Origin: DAINRZ01 sp964634885 | Lineage (GTDB): Bacteria > Bacteroidota > Ignavibacteria > Kapaibacteriales > UBA2268 | DNA length: 64,000 nucleotides | NCBI GenBank assembly: GCA_964634885.1 | Contig: CAZWLN010000001.1 | Location: 1-64,000, forward strand | Reading direction: 5' to 3' | Part shown: piece by piece, positions 55,479 to 64,000 of the stretch | How positions within the stretch are numbered: position 1 is the first letter of the stretch | How the letters are laid out: the number at the start of each line of letters is the position of its first letter | Made by a program: the position numbers and the translations under genes | The notes under the pieces: model-generated | Told to the model about the DNA's origin: nothing | Database searches by the model: none | What the model saw: only the letters and a program-made list of their open reading frames with translations

Positions 55479-55802
55479 ATGAACGACAGCAACAAGGAAA
55501 AACCGGCACAACATCAGATTAATATTGAATTGGGAGAAAAAGAAGCAGAAGGTACATATTCCAATTTGGCCATCATCTCACATTCACCCGCCGAATTCAT
55601 AATAGATTTCACAAGGATATTGCCCGGGATACCCAAGGCCAAGGTACATTCCAGAATAATAATGACGCCTCAGCATGCCAAGATGTTTGTTCAGGCATTG
55701 ACAGATAATATCATGAAATACGAACACCAGTACGGAGAAATAAAATTAGACAGACAGGACAATATTTTTCCCGGTATGCAGGGAACACCGAAAATAAATT
55801 AA
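55479..55802 (+). CDS. DUF3467 family protein
   Basis: A 107-residue protein matching DUF3467: INIELGEKEAEGTYSNLAIISHSPAEFIIDFTRILPG, then the RIIMTPQHAKMFVQALTDNIMKYE segment that defines the family. These small soluble proteins are widespread in bacteria and archaea; a fold related to bacterial capsid or holin-like proteins has not been established as function. It stands between a strong terminator and the next gene, so it is probably transcribed from its own promoter. Confidence 0.88.
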   Translation: MNDSNKEKPAQHQINIELGEKEAEGTYSNLAIISHSPAEFIIDFTRILPGIPKAKVHSRIIMTPQHAKMFVQALTDNIMKYEHQYGEIKLDRQDNIFPGMQGTPKIN

Positions 55803-55879
55803 TGATAAAAAAAAATTGTAACTTTTTTACGGTCCGAAGTGTCTTTTGCTTAATGATGATTTAAATAGACAGGATATGT

Positions 55880-58800
55880 ATGGTTTTTGGAAAAATGAAA
55901 GCAATAGTTTTTGTACTACTCTTATGGGCTGCGAACAATGTATATGCTGACCTGCAACTGCAACTTAAAGTACTGAACGAGGCTAATAAAAATACAATTG
56001 AAACAAACACTTACCCTGTGTACTATGCTTATGTCAAAGCAATACAGGGCGGCGCTGCTGTTACTCTCACCAAGGATAACGTCATCCTCGTGCAGGACAA
56101 TTTTACCAGCCGGCCTTTCGAGGTTACAGTGCCCGACGAACAGCAATGGCAGAAAGTGTCGTGGTACGCTGCCCTCTCCGAATATGACAGGATTGATGTC
56201 TATGGTTTTATTAACGGAGACGCTGCAACCGTCAAAGGAAGGCTTATTGACAAAGGGATGAACGTTCTGTCTTTCAGTGACGCTGATTATAATGAATTGT
56301 TCGAATTGAACATGGGTTCCGTCAATTCCGGCGAACAGTCGATGAAAATGGTGCAGATGAGTATTGCCAGGACCATGAAAATTGGGGAGATAGAACAGCC
56401 CATTACCATCGATTCGATTGTAATGGCAAAACCTTTTTATTACAAATGGCTCGGCGCCAGCATTAACCAGAACCCGCCGCCAACGAAGATGGAACCGGGG
56501 TTCATGTACAGGTTCTTCACCTATTTCGAACCTAAGGACTCAAAGTACTACAGGGACAAGGTTACTGTTCACTACAACGGTAACTCTTCCCAGACTATTG
56601 ATCTTTACGGCAATCATTTCGACATTCCCACTCCTACGCTGCTTCAGATCGTTGAACCCGACAGCAGCCAGATCCTTGCCCCATGCATGTATTATGAGAT
56701 AAAATGGAAAGGCTATGTTAACGGGTTGCCTACAAGGATTGACTACACAACAAACGGCGGCATTACATGGCAGTTGATCGCCTATTCTTTCGATTCGACT
56801 TATCAATGGAAAGTACCGAACACACCTTCAACTAAAGTCAAGGTCAGGGTGACTCAAGAGTTTAACAAGAATTCGGTTTATAACCTTAATAAAGATTACT
56901 ATCCCATACAGAAACTTACATATAACAAATCGGGCTACAACATCCTTGCCGGTGGTGAAGCAGGTTTCCTCCGCGAATGGGATATTTACACACAGGAATG
57001 TTCGGAGCAATATACCTTTGCTGCCGGCCTTAATTACCCTTATACAAAAGCCACACCCGTTGGCATTGAGTATTTTGCCGATGACAGCAATTTCGCCGTT
57101 GCGTCCAATTATTCATCCCAGAAAACCATCACTAAGAGCGAAATTGCCTTCTTCAAAAGAGGTGAATACACACCGTACAATAAAGTACAACTGCCTGCCG
57201 GCTACAATCCGAGGGAAATGTTCATCGACAACATGAAAACAAGGCTGATCCTTGTCCCTCAACTGGGTACGAAGATACTGATCTATGATGTCAATACCTG
57301 TCAGTTGATCAATACAATCGACCTGAAAAAACCCATTTCCGCATTCAATTTCAGTAAGTCCGTCAACCAGGCTGTCGTGTCTTTCTTTGATGGGGAGATT
57401 CAATTGCTCAACGGAGAGGATCTCAGCGTACTTAAGAGTTACGGTTTTACCAATATGCCGGTAATCATTGAACTGGCGCTGTCCATGAACGGGAAATACA
57501 TCGGATTGGCATGCAGGGCTCCCGTCGGCACATCTTCTTTCAGGAGCAACAGGACAGAAGCCCATGTACTCGACATCGAATCGGGGCTGATAGTCAGGAC
57601 AAACCGCAATACTGCCAGCGACGCACTTGGCATCGATTTCAATACCATTTCTTCTTCACTGCTGATTGGTTCAGAACTGCAACCCCAGGTAGCCGTCTGG
57701 GACCTGACTGGCGATGAGTATATCGTTTCTCTCGACGGCCACAGCGATGCCATGACAGACTTCAAAGTTGCACCTGACGGCCATTCCATCGTTACTTCCG
57801 CCGTTGGTGAGGACAACCTGATGGTCAGGTTCTTTACCTATCCGGAACATGATGAGAGCGCCGAGTATCTTGAGATCGGCGAACCTACATACTCAGTCAC
57901 TCCGATTACAATTGAACCTCAGTATATATCTACGACAAATACATTCAAATACACGGGAAAGCTGTGTAACACCGGTGAAGTACCAATTGTACTGGAAAAT
58001 CCCTATTTCTATTCCGGCATACACTTCCAAATGGCAGATTACAAGAGTCCCGACACTTTGATGCCCGGTATATGCAAAGACATCAGCCTGATCTTCAATC
58101 CTAAGGATACAGGACTCATCAAAGAAACCATTGGTTTCAATACCTGCATCGGACAGATTGAGATTCCCATCAGTGCTACATCCCTGCCGCGCAATATTAC
58201 CTTTTACAGCAATCCTTTTGATTTCGGGGAAAAATGTGTGGGCGAAACCCTACGGAAGAATATCCTTTTCATCAGGAACAATGACCCTGTCCCGTTGAAG
58301 ATAAATAACATATATATGGAAAAGGGGCCCTACTCAGCTTTCTCGATTCTGACGAATGCCATTGATACGGTCCTGGAACCTGGCGCTTCACTGTCTATTG
58401 ACGCTGCATTCACTCCCAATACCCTTCTGGAAAACACGGACAATGCCATTCTGCGCCACTCCGACCAGACGGTACTGATTGGGAAAACTGTGTTCCGCGG
58501 TCAGGGCATCGGCACAAAAGTGCAGTTAAGCCACTCAAACCTGAGGTTTATACCCGAAATACCCCAAAGGACAATTACTGCTGTCAATCCAAACACAAAC
58601 CAGATAGCAATCGAGGGCTATGAGTTTTCAACCCCGGGCATCTACACCATCAGCGACGCGTTCCCGATTGTTCTCGACCCCGCCGATTCGGCAGAGATCC
58701 ACATTACATGGAACGGCCAGGTTACGAACGACATAACACTCAACCTGTTCGCTAAACCATGCGTGTCAACCATCGCTGTAACTCTCGGGCAGTATTCTGC

Positions 58801-59491
58801 CGACGCCGTAATTACTGCGAACGATGTAAAGGCCGATCCCAGGGACAGAGCTTCCATTCCTATTGAACTTTCTATTACCGAACCAGTACCGTACAAGGGC
58901 AGCAGGTTTGTAGAAGCAGAATTGTACATCAATCCCAGGATTTTCCTGCCCGACAATGTAACGACTCCCTATGGATCCGCCACATTGACCAGAAACGAAC
59001 TGATCGGCGACAGAAGGGTAATGGGATTCCGCATCGACGGAGACTTCCCGTCCAAAGGGATAATCGGGCAACTTGAAGGCGTTGCCGGACTGGCCGAAAC
59101 CGACACATCGGCAATAGACTGGAACCAGTCCTCGGTTTTCCTTGGTTCTACTGTTAAAGTTACTGCCCAATCAGGACTTTTTACACTGATCAACCTTTGC
59201 GGCAACAGAAGGGTAATACAGCCTGAATCAGCCATTACAATTTCCGGCATCAGACCGAACCCTGCCGTTGGCGAATTTGATCTCGTATTCAGTTCGCAGA
59301 CCAATGCTGCTTCAATCGTCGAGATCTATGATGTAATCGGAAACAGGCTCTTCGGCTCAATTCTCTCCGAAGTGAAACCAGGTATCAATACTGTAAGGAT
59401 TAATGTATCGGATTTCAAATCAGGCAATTATAGAATCGTACTAAAACAATCATCAGATGTATCAGCAAAAAATTTAGTTATAATCAGGTAG
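55880..59491 (+). CDS. Large secreted WD40-like/Ig-like protein with T9SS sorting tail
   Basis: A 1203-residue protein. The start may be the ATG at 55880 (AGGAT upstream) or 55895; both keep the signal peptide KAIVFVLLLWAANNVYA. Residues about 25-330 are unassigned beta domains (CMYYEIKWKGYVNGLPTRIDYTTNGGITWQ). Residues about 340-660 carry WD40-like repeats (YNILAGGEAGFLREWDIYTQEC, SLDGHSDAMTDFKVAPDGHSIVTS). Residues about 680-1000 look like ASH/choice-of-anchor domains (CKDISLIFNPKDTGLIKETIGF, SLSIDAAFTPNTL). The end (ISGIRPNPAVGEFDLVF ... SGNYRIVLKQ) is a T9SS sorting domain. An OmpA-like gene follows after 12 bases, as at 2204-9124. Ligand unknown. Confidence 0.83.
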   Translation: MVFGKMKAIVFVLLLWAANNVYADLQLQLKVLNEANKNTIETNTYPVYYAYVKAIQGGAAVTLTKDNVILVQDNFTSRPFEVTVPDEQQWQKVSWYAALSEYDRIDVYGFINGDAATVKGRLIDKGMNVLSFSDADYNELFELNMGSVNSGEQSMKMVQMSIARTMKIGEIEQPITIDSIVMAKPFYYKWLGASINQNPPPTKMEPGFMYRFFTYFEPKDSKYYRDKVTVHYNGNSSQTIDLYGNHFDIPTPTLLQIVEPDSSQILAPCMYYEIKWKGYVNGLPTRIDYTTNGGITWQLIAYSFDSTYQWKVPNTPSTKVKVRVTQEFNKNSVYNLNKDYYPIQKLTYNKSGYNILAGGEAGFLREWDIYTQECSEQYTFAAGLNYPYTKATPVGIEYFADDSNFAVASNYSSQKTITKSEIAFFKRGEYTPYNKVQLPAGYNPREMFIDNMKTRLILVPQLGTKILIYDVNTCQLINTIDLKKPISAFNFSKSVNQAVVSFFDGEIQLLNGEDLSVLKSYGFTNMPVIIELALSMNGKYIGLACRAPVGTSSFRSNRTEAHVLDIESGLIVRTNRNTASDALGIDFNTISSSLLIGSELQPQVAVWDLTGDEYIVSLDGHSDAMTDFKVAPDGHSIVTSAVGEDNLMVRFFTYPEHDESAEYLEIGEPTYSVTPITIEPQYISTTNTFKYTGKLCNTGEVPIVLENPYFYSGIHFQMADYKSPDTLMPGICKDISLIFNPKDTGLIKETIGFNTCIGQIEIPISATSLPRNITFYSNPFDFGEKCVGETLRKNILFIRNNDPVPLKINNIYMEKGPYSAFSILTNAIDTVLEPGASLSIDAAFTPNTLLENTDNAILRHSDQTVLIGKTVFRGQGIGTKVQLSHSNLRFIPEIPQRTITAVNPNTNQIAIEGYEFSTPGIYTISDAFPIVLDPADSAEIHITWNGQVTNDITLNLFAKPCVSTIAVTLGQYSADAVITANDVKADPRDRASIPIELSITEPVPYKGSRFVEAELYINPRIFLPDNVTTPYGSATLTRNELIGDRRVMGFRIDGDFPSKGIIGQLEGVAGLAETDTSAIDWNQSSVFLGSTVKVTAQSGLFTLINLCGNRRVIQPESAITISGIRPNPAVGEFDLVFSSQTNAASIVEIYDVIGNRLFGSILSEVKPGINTVRINVSDFKSGNYRIVLKQSSDVSAKNLVIIR

Positions 59492-59503
59492 TGGGGAAAG
59501 AAA

Positions 59504-61438
59504 TTGAGTAAGATTTGTTTGAGAGTATGTGTATTATTGGCCTTATTGATATTGTCCGCTAATTCAGTAATAACAAAAGATAAATATACGAACTATGGTG
59601 TAACTGCCGGTGTTGGCCTGAATACGAACATCTATTCAGCCTCATTTGAGAGCCTGCCGGGTTTTAAGACTTGCTGTCCCGAATACACTGGCGCCACAGG
59701 CTTTGGCCTCTCATTCAGTGCCGGCGCAGTGTACTATTTTAACTCTAAGCTCTTCGGATCAGACTGGAAGTATAATATAAACATCGGATACAACGACCTG
59801 GGAGCCGCATTCTCCGATGAAGAATTCATCGGCAACATCATCAGCGGCAATACCTATACCAAAGGTAAATCCGAACACTATCTCGAAGCTTCTCTCAGCG
59901 CATTGTCGATCGACCAGTTCATTGCCATCAATCCCTATCAGGGCCTGCCCCTGTGGGTGAATGCAGGCCTGTCCGTCAATTTTCTTACGGGAACTGCTTT
60001 CAGGCAGGAGGAGAGGCTTCTGACCCCTTCCGACGGAGTGTTTGAAAACGGCCTTAAAACAAGGAATCCCAGCGAAGGTGATATACCAGGCGCCTCGACG
60101 GCCCTCATTGCCCTGAGGCTGGGACTGTCCTATGACCTTCTTAATTTTGGCGATTATACACTTACCCCTGCCGTCAATTTCAATTATTCTTTGAATAATG
60201 TGGCAGAGGGCCTGGACTGGAAAGCACATACACTTACCGCTTCCGTTAACCTGACCTACAGAATTCCCCGTTCAGTTCCGGAGCCACCATTGCCGGCGCC
60301 TGTACCGGTTCTGCCCAAACCGCCGCTTCCCGTGCCGTTCGCACTGTCACTGTCGGCATTTTCCGGTGAAAGGCCGCTTGAAAATGGAAGTACCGTCAGT
60401 GTTAAGAGGATTGTATCCAGGGAGCTGTCCACAAGCCCGGTCCGCACAATTGTTTTCTTCGGAAAGGATAACGATGAACCCGATCACGGCACTTCATCCG
60501 GCAATGCAAAGGAACAATGCCAGGACAGGGCAATAGAAGCCATTGCAGGCTACCTTGCTGCTAATCCCGGCGTCAACGTTACCGTAAAAGCATCTGCCAC
60601 TGCCGACGAAACTCCCGGTACCGCCGGGAAAAGGATTGAGTATGTGAAGAAAACCCTTACCGACAGGGGGGTAGATGTCTCCAGGATGAAATTCGAAGCC
60701 GGAACAGTGTCTGAAAAGGAAATACCAAACGGCCTGATTGCAGATGAATACAGGAATGTGAGTTTCCGGATTGACGGTGTTGACGGGATGATTGGCGTAG
60801 TTGAGAAAAATGAAGTCGTCAGTGAGCGATTCGAGATCGATCCAATCAGAATAATAGCTTCTACGGAACCCCCATCGGCCAAAGCTGAGTTTTCCGGGAA
60901 ACTGACGTACGGAACGGCCTCAGTCAATCTGATTTGCAACAAAGAGAACAGGATCGACCTGAACAATTCCTTTCACATCGACGGCAGGGACAAGCAACTG
61001 ATCATCGATGCTGCTGCCGGTTCCGAATCGGGCGACAAAAAGAATGAAACGATGGTAGTCAACCTGGAATACACCGATGTTGAAGGAGACACGACCGTCA
61101 ATACATACAATACGGAAGAAGGAGAATACACCGAGTATATTCTCGGATTCTTCGACTACAACAGGTCTGTGTTCATTACTCACGACGCAAATGCCGTACA
61201 AAATGTCAGGAAAGCTGTAGCTGAAGGTAAGAAAGTGGTCTTCATGCCGCTAACGGACAACTTTGGTTCGGAAGAACACAACGACAAACTGGCGGAACAA
61301 AGGCTCAATGCAGCTTACTCCCTTGTCGGCCTGCGTGAAGGCATTACCCCGGTATATACGGAGCAATACATTTTCTCGAACGAAAAACCTTCGGGAAGGA
61401 TATTGAACCGTTCGGTCATCGTCAGGATATTTCACTGA
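59504..61438 (+). CDS. Outer-membrane protein: N-terminal beta-barrel plus two OmpA-like domains, second copy of module
   Basis: A 644-residue protein starting at a TTG (59504) with GGGGAAAG before it, 12 bases after the T9SS protein. Signal peptide: ICLRVCVLLALLILSANSVIT. Residues about 30-250 are a barrel-type domain with LPGFKTCCPEYTGATGFG, matching LPEVPNCCPTY of the protein at 2204. A Pro-rich linker (PEPPLPAPVPVLPKPPLPVP) is followed by an OmpA-like domain (about 300-430), a linker domain and a second OmpA-like domain (FFDYNRSVFITHDANAV ... EEHNDKLAEQRLNAAYSL). Same layout as 2204-4429, with low overall identity. Probably joins outer membrane and peptidoglycan or serves the adjacent T9SS protein. 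Confidence 0.8.
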   Translation: MSKICLRVCVLLALLILSANSVITKDKYTNYGVTAGVGLNTNIYSASFESLPGFKTCCPEYTGATGFGLSFSAGAVYYFNSKLFGSDWKYNINIGYNDLGAAFSDEEFIGNIISGNTYTKGKSEHYLEASLSALSIDQFIAINPYQGLPLWVNAGLSVNFLTGTAFRQEERLLTPSDGVFENGLKTRNPSEGDIPGASTALIALRLGLSYDLLNFGDYTLTPAVNFNYSLNNVAEGLDWKAHTLTASVNLTYRIPRSVPEPPLPAPVPVLPKPPLPVPFALSLSAFSGERPLENGSTVSVKRIVSRELSTSPVRTIVFFGKDNDEPDHGTSSGNAKEQCQDRAIEAIAGYLAANPGVNVTVKASATADETPGTAGKRIEYVKKTLTDRGVDVSRMKFEAGTVSEKEIPNGLIADEYRNVSFRIDGVDGMIGVVEKNEVVSERFEIDPIRIIASTEPPSAKAEFSGKLTYGTASVNLICNKENRIDLNNSFHIDGRDKQLIIDAAAGSESGDKKNETMVVNLEYTDVEGDTTVNTYNTEEGEYTEYILGFFDYNRSVFITHDANAVQNVRKAVAEGKKVVFMPLTDNFGSEEHNDKLAEQRLNAAYSLVGLREGITPVYTEQYIFSNEKPSGRILNRSVIVRIFH

Positions 61439-61613
61439 CAAAACCCGTAATTACTATCTGTTTAACACTGCTATCAATCGGGTATCATAGATGTACAAAA
61501 AAAATAATAAAAATTCCAATTTTATTGTATATATAATGTTTCATAATTAATTTGTAATCGTATTATGCGAATGAAATTGAAAATTGTTTAATAATTTTTA
61601 GTGTGATGTTAAA

Positions 61614-64000
61614 ATGAAGAGATTATCAAGTTTAAGCCTGACCATGCTGCTTTTTGTGCTGGTTCAAACGCTTTTCTCCCAGCCGGCCTGGGAATTCAAA
61701 AATATTAAGGACATGATACCTTCCGATCCGAAAGTGACGATTGGCAAAATGGATAATGGTATGGTCTATTATATCAGGGAAAACAAGAAGCCTGAAAAAA
61801 GAGCGCAACTGATGATTGTTGTAAGAGCCGGTTCGGTCGATGAAGACGACGACCAGAACGGCCTTGCCCATTTCTGTGAGCACATGGCCTTCAACGGTAC
61901 AAAGCATTTCCCGAAACAAAATCTTGTCAATTATCTCGAAACTGTCGGCATCCGGTTCGGTGAAGACCTGAACGCCTTTACAAACCAGGATCAGACAGTC
62001 TATATGATTGCTTTGCCGACAGACAAACCGGAACTCATAGACTCCTGCCTTTTGGTACTCGAAGACTGGGCTCACAACGTTTCCTACGAAAATGAAGAAA
62101 TCGACAAGGAACGTGGTGTGATTCTCGAAGAATGGCGCTTGGGCAAAGGCGCCGATGACCGTATCGAAAAGAAACAAAGGCCCATAATATATTACAATTC
62201 AAAATATGCCCTCAGGGATGTAATCGGTGACACAAGCGTATTAATTAATGCTCCCCATGAGACTTTTCGCAAGTTCTATCGCGACTGGTACAGGCCTAAC
62301 CTTATGGCCGTCATTGCTGTCGGGGACTTCGACAAAAACGCTATGGAAAAGAAGATTAAGGAACAGTTCGGGAAATTGAAAAATCCGGATGTGATCAGGC
62401 CCAAACAGGACTATCCGTTGCCCTATCATAAGGACGTGAAAGTAACCATTGCTACCGACAAAGAACTCCAGATGCCAATGGTTACGATTTTCATGAAACA
62501 TGACCCCAAGGAACGCGGAACATACGAAGAATACAGGAATAATTTCATTTCCACCCTTGCTACTAACATGCTCAACCAACGATACGCAGAAATAACCAGA
62601 AAGCCCGGCGGCCCCTTCAGCCAGTTTGCTGTCGCACAGGAAAGCGAGTTCGTTGGCAAGTCGAGGATTTTCTTCTTTATTGCTTCCGGCAAAGGCGACA
62701 AAATCGGCGATTGTGCTTCTGCATTACTCCAGGAAGCGTTCAGGGTGAAACAACACGGATTCACTCCCACAGAACTGGAAAGGTCAAAGGAGGAAAGCAT
62801 GAGATACCTTGAAAATGCATATAATGAAAGAGACAAAAGCGAATCGCAACAGTATGCCATGGAGTTTATGAGGAATTTCCTTAAGAACGAATCCATGCCC
62901 GGTATTGAAGTTGAACTTGAACTGGCAAAGAAATTCCTTCCCGGCATCACAATCGAAGAAGTTAACGATTATATCAAAAAGATGGTCAGGGACGACAACA
63001 CGGTAATAGCCGTCAGCGCTCCCGAAAGGCCCGATGTCGTACTGCCCAAAGAAAGCGACCTCCTGGCTTCTTTCAATAACATGAAGAACCAGAAACTGGA
63101 ACCCTATGTTGACAATGCAATTACCACACCACTGCTCGACAAGGAATTGACTCCCACCGCAATAGTTAAAGAGGCGAAGATTGCCGAACTCGACGTAACA
63201 GAACTCACTCTCGCCAACGGTGTCAAAGTTGTACTCAAACCTACCAATTTCAAAAATGACGAGATACAGTTTACTTCTTTCAGCCCGGGCGGCACCTCAC
63301 AGTACAATAAGGAAGATTTCCAGTCGGCCCGTGCTGCTTCGAGCATCATCAGCCTGAGCGGCATCGGCGCATTCGACAAGACTCAGCTCGACAAGTACCT
63401 TGCCGGCAAGGTTGTTACTGTCAGTCCCGGCATCGGCGAACTCACCGAAGCTGTCAACGGCAGTTCTTCCGTTAAAGACGCCGAAACGATGTTCCAGTTG
63501 ATATACCTTTCATTTACAAAGCCAAGGCTTGACATGCAGGCTTTCAACACATACATCGAAAAGATGAAGAACCAGATCAAGGATGCTTCCAATAATCCCG
63601 AGGCCATTTTCAACGATTCGGTAACAGCCGTCACAAATACGTATAATTTCAGGAGAATGCCGGTTACCGAGAAAGACGTCGATAACATCGACATGATGAA
63701 AGCCTATGAGATATACAAAGACAGGTTCGCTGACGCTTCCGACTTCACTTTCTTTTTTGTCGGCAATTTCGAAGTCGAAAAATTCAAGCCACTGATTGCA
63801 AAATACCTCGGCAATTTGCCCACTGTCAAAAGGGTTGAGAAATTGAAAGACATAGGTGTTACCTTCCCCAAAGGCAATATAGTTAAAAAAGTCAACAAAG
63901 GTATTGAGAAGAAAAGCAGTGTAATGATGATAATGAACGGAAGCTATGAATTCACTCCGTATAACAATTTCCTTTTCAGGGCATTGATGAGTATTCTTGA
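61614..64000 (+). CDS. M16 (insulinase/pitrilysin) family zinc peptidase, 3' end cut by window
   Basis: The ATG at 61614 opens a frame that stays open to the right edge (795 complete codons). A signal peptide (LSLTMLLFVLVQTLFSQ) is followed by the M16 peptidase domain with the inverted zinc motif HFCEH at residues 86-90 and the downstream Glu in EIDKERGVILEEWR. The inactive-type M16C domain follows (YRDWYRPNLMAVIAVGDFD) and a second M16 half begins near residue 520 (VTELTLANGVKVVLKPTNFK). Such two-half enzymes of about 930 residues are periplasmic in FCB bacteria and degrade peptides. The remaining C-terminus is outside the window. Confidence 0.92.
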   Translation, partial: MKRLSSLSLTMLLFVLVQTLFSQPAWEFKNIKDMIPSDPKVTIGKMDNGMVYYIRENKKPEKRAQLMIVVRAGSVDEDDDQNGLAHFCEHMAFNGTKHFPKQNLVNYLETVGIRFGEDLNAFTNQDQTVYMIALPTDKPELIDSCLLVLEDWAHNVSYENEEIDKERGVILEEWRLGKGADDRIEKKQRPIIYYNSKYALRDVIGDTSVLINAPHETFRKFYRDWYRPNLMAVIAVGDFDKNAMEKKIKEQFGKLKNPDVIRPKQDYPLPYHKDVKVTIATDKELQMPMVTIFMKHDPKERGTYEEYRNNFISTLATNMLNQRYAEITRKPGGPFSQFAVAQESEFVGKSRIFFFIASGKGDKIGDCASALLQEAFRVKQHGFTPTELERSKEESMRYLENAYNERDKSESQQYAMEFMRNFLKNESMPGIEVELELAKKFLPGITIEEVNDYIKKMVRDDNTVIAVSAPERPDVVLPKESDLLASFNNMKNQKLEPYVDNAITTPLLDKELTPTAIVKEAKIAELDVTELTLANGVKVVLKPTNFKNDEIQFTSFSPGGTSQYNKEDFQSARAASSIISLSGIGAFDKTQLDKYLAGKVVTVSPGIGELTEAVNGSSSVKDAETMFQLIYLSFTKPRLDMQAFNTYIEKMKNQIKDASNNPEAIFNDSVTAVTNTYNFRRMPVTEKDVDNIDMMKAYEIYKDRFADASDFTFFFVGNFEVEKFKPLIAKYLGNLPTVKRVEKLKDIGVTFPKGNIVKKVNKGIEKKSSVMMIMNGSYEFTPYNNFLFRALMSIL

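Overview
The window reads as chromosomal DNA of a Gram-negative bacterium of the Bacteroidota/Ignavibacteriota-Kapabacteria (FCB) branch. The grounds are: seven secreted proteins ending in a type IX secretion (T9SS) C-terminal sorting domain; many SBBP, Reg_prop, Ycf48-like and WD40-type propellers; OmpA-like proteins with a proximal Cys-Cys-Pro motif; and one candidate promoter of the Bacteroidota type (TTG-N20-TATCTTTG) before accD. The phylum-level assignment is inference. There is no phage, CRISPR array, transposase gene or plasmid backbone. The standard genetic code fits every gene.

Layout. 1-2.2 kb: housekeeping genes on the minus strand: hprK (cut by the window edge), hpf and accD. 2.2-14.2 kb: a cell-surface block on the minus strand. 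It holds an OmpA-like protein behind a 1555-residue SBBP/PKD protein with a T9SS tail, then two tandem paralogous 14-blade propeller proteins. 14.3-21.6 kb: envelope genes (ftsW, murD, def, a Tat-exported S66 carboxypeptidase), a T9SS-tailed propeller and an AlbA/Schlafen-type regulator. 21.7-34.1 kb: tRNA-Ser(GGA), a Ycf48-like T9SS protein, ccmF-ccmE, a T9SS-tailed subtilase, an SDR oxidoreductase, a LOG-family protein, a TlpA-like thioredoxin protein, tag and a repeat-filled intergenic region. 34.2-44.8 kb: a metallopeptidase-propeller-beta-barrel fusion, an LCP-family protein, a six-repeat secreted protein, ileS and a DksA/TraR-like protein with a long Lys-Ala-Pro tail. 44.8-52.4 kb: a four-gene signalling operon (hybrid kinase, STAND-type ATPase, hybrid kinase, response regulator). 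52.7-64 kb: an outer-membrane protein, a TPR protein, a DUF3467 protein, a second pair of large T9SS protein plus OmpA-like protein, and an M16 peptidase cut by the right edge.

How the parts relate. The main theme is envelope biogenesis and surface display. T9SS cargo proteins appear beside OmpA-like proteins twice, with the same gene order and very short spacing. Peptidoglycan synthesis (murD-ftsW), remodelling (S66) and LCP functions are interspersed. The signalling operon joins two paralogous hybrid kinases to a STAND ATPase without a visible DNA-binding domain.

Non-coding structure is rich. A roughly 110-185 bp element with imperfect terminal inverted repeats occurs four times (MITE-like). 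A second family built on GCAAAGGCGC lies at two sites. A decayed tandem-repeat block follows tag. Several strong hairpin terminators separate convergent genes. No wholly new defence or metabolic system is evident. The best candidates for something undescribed are the duplicated T9SS-protein/OmpA module, the STAND ATPase signalling operon, the KTRF/W-x-EW repeat protein and the MITE-like family.
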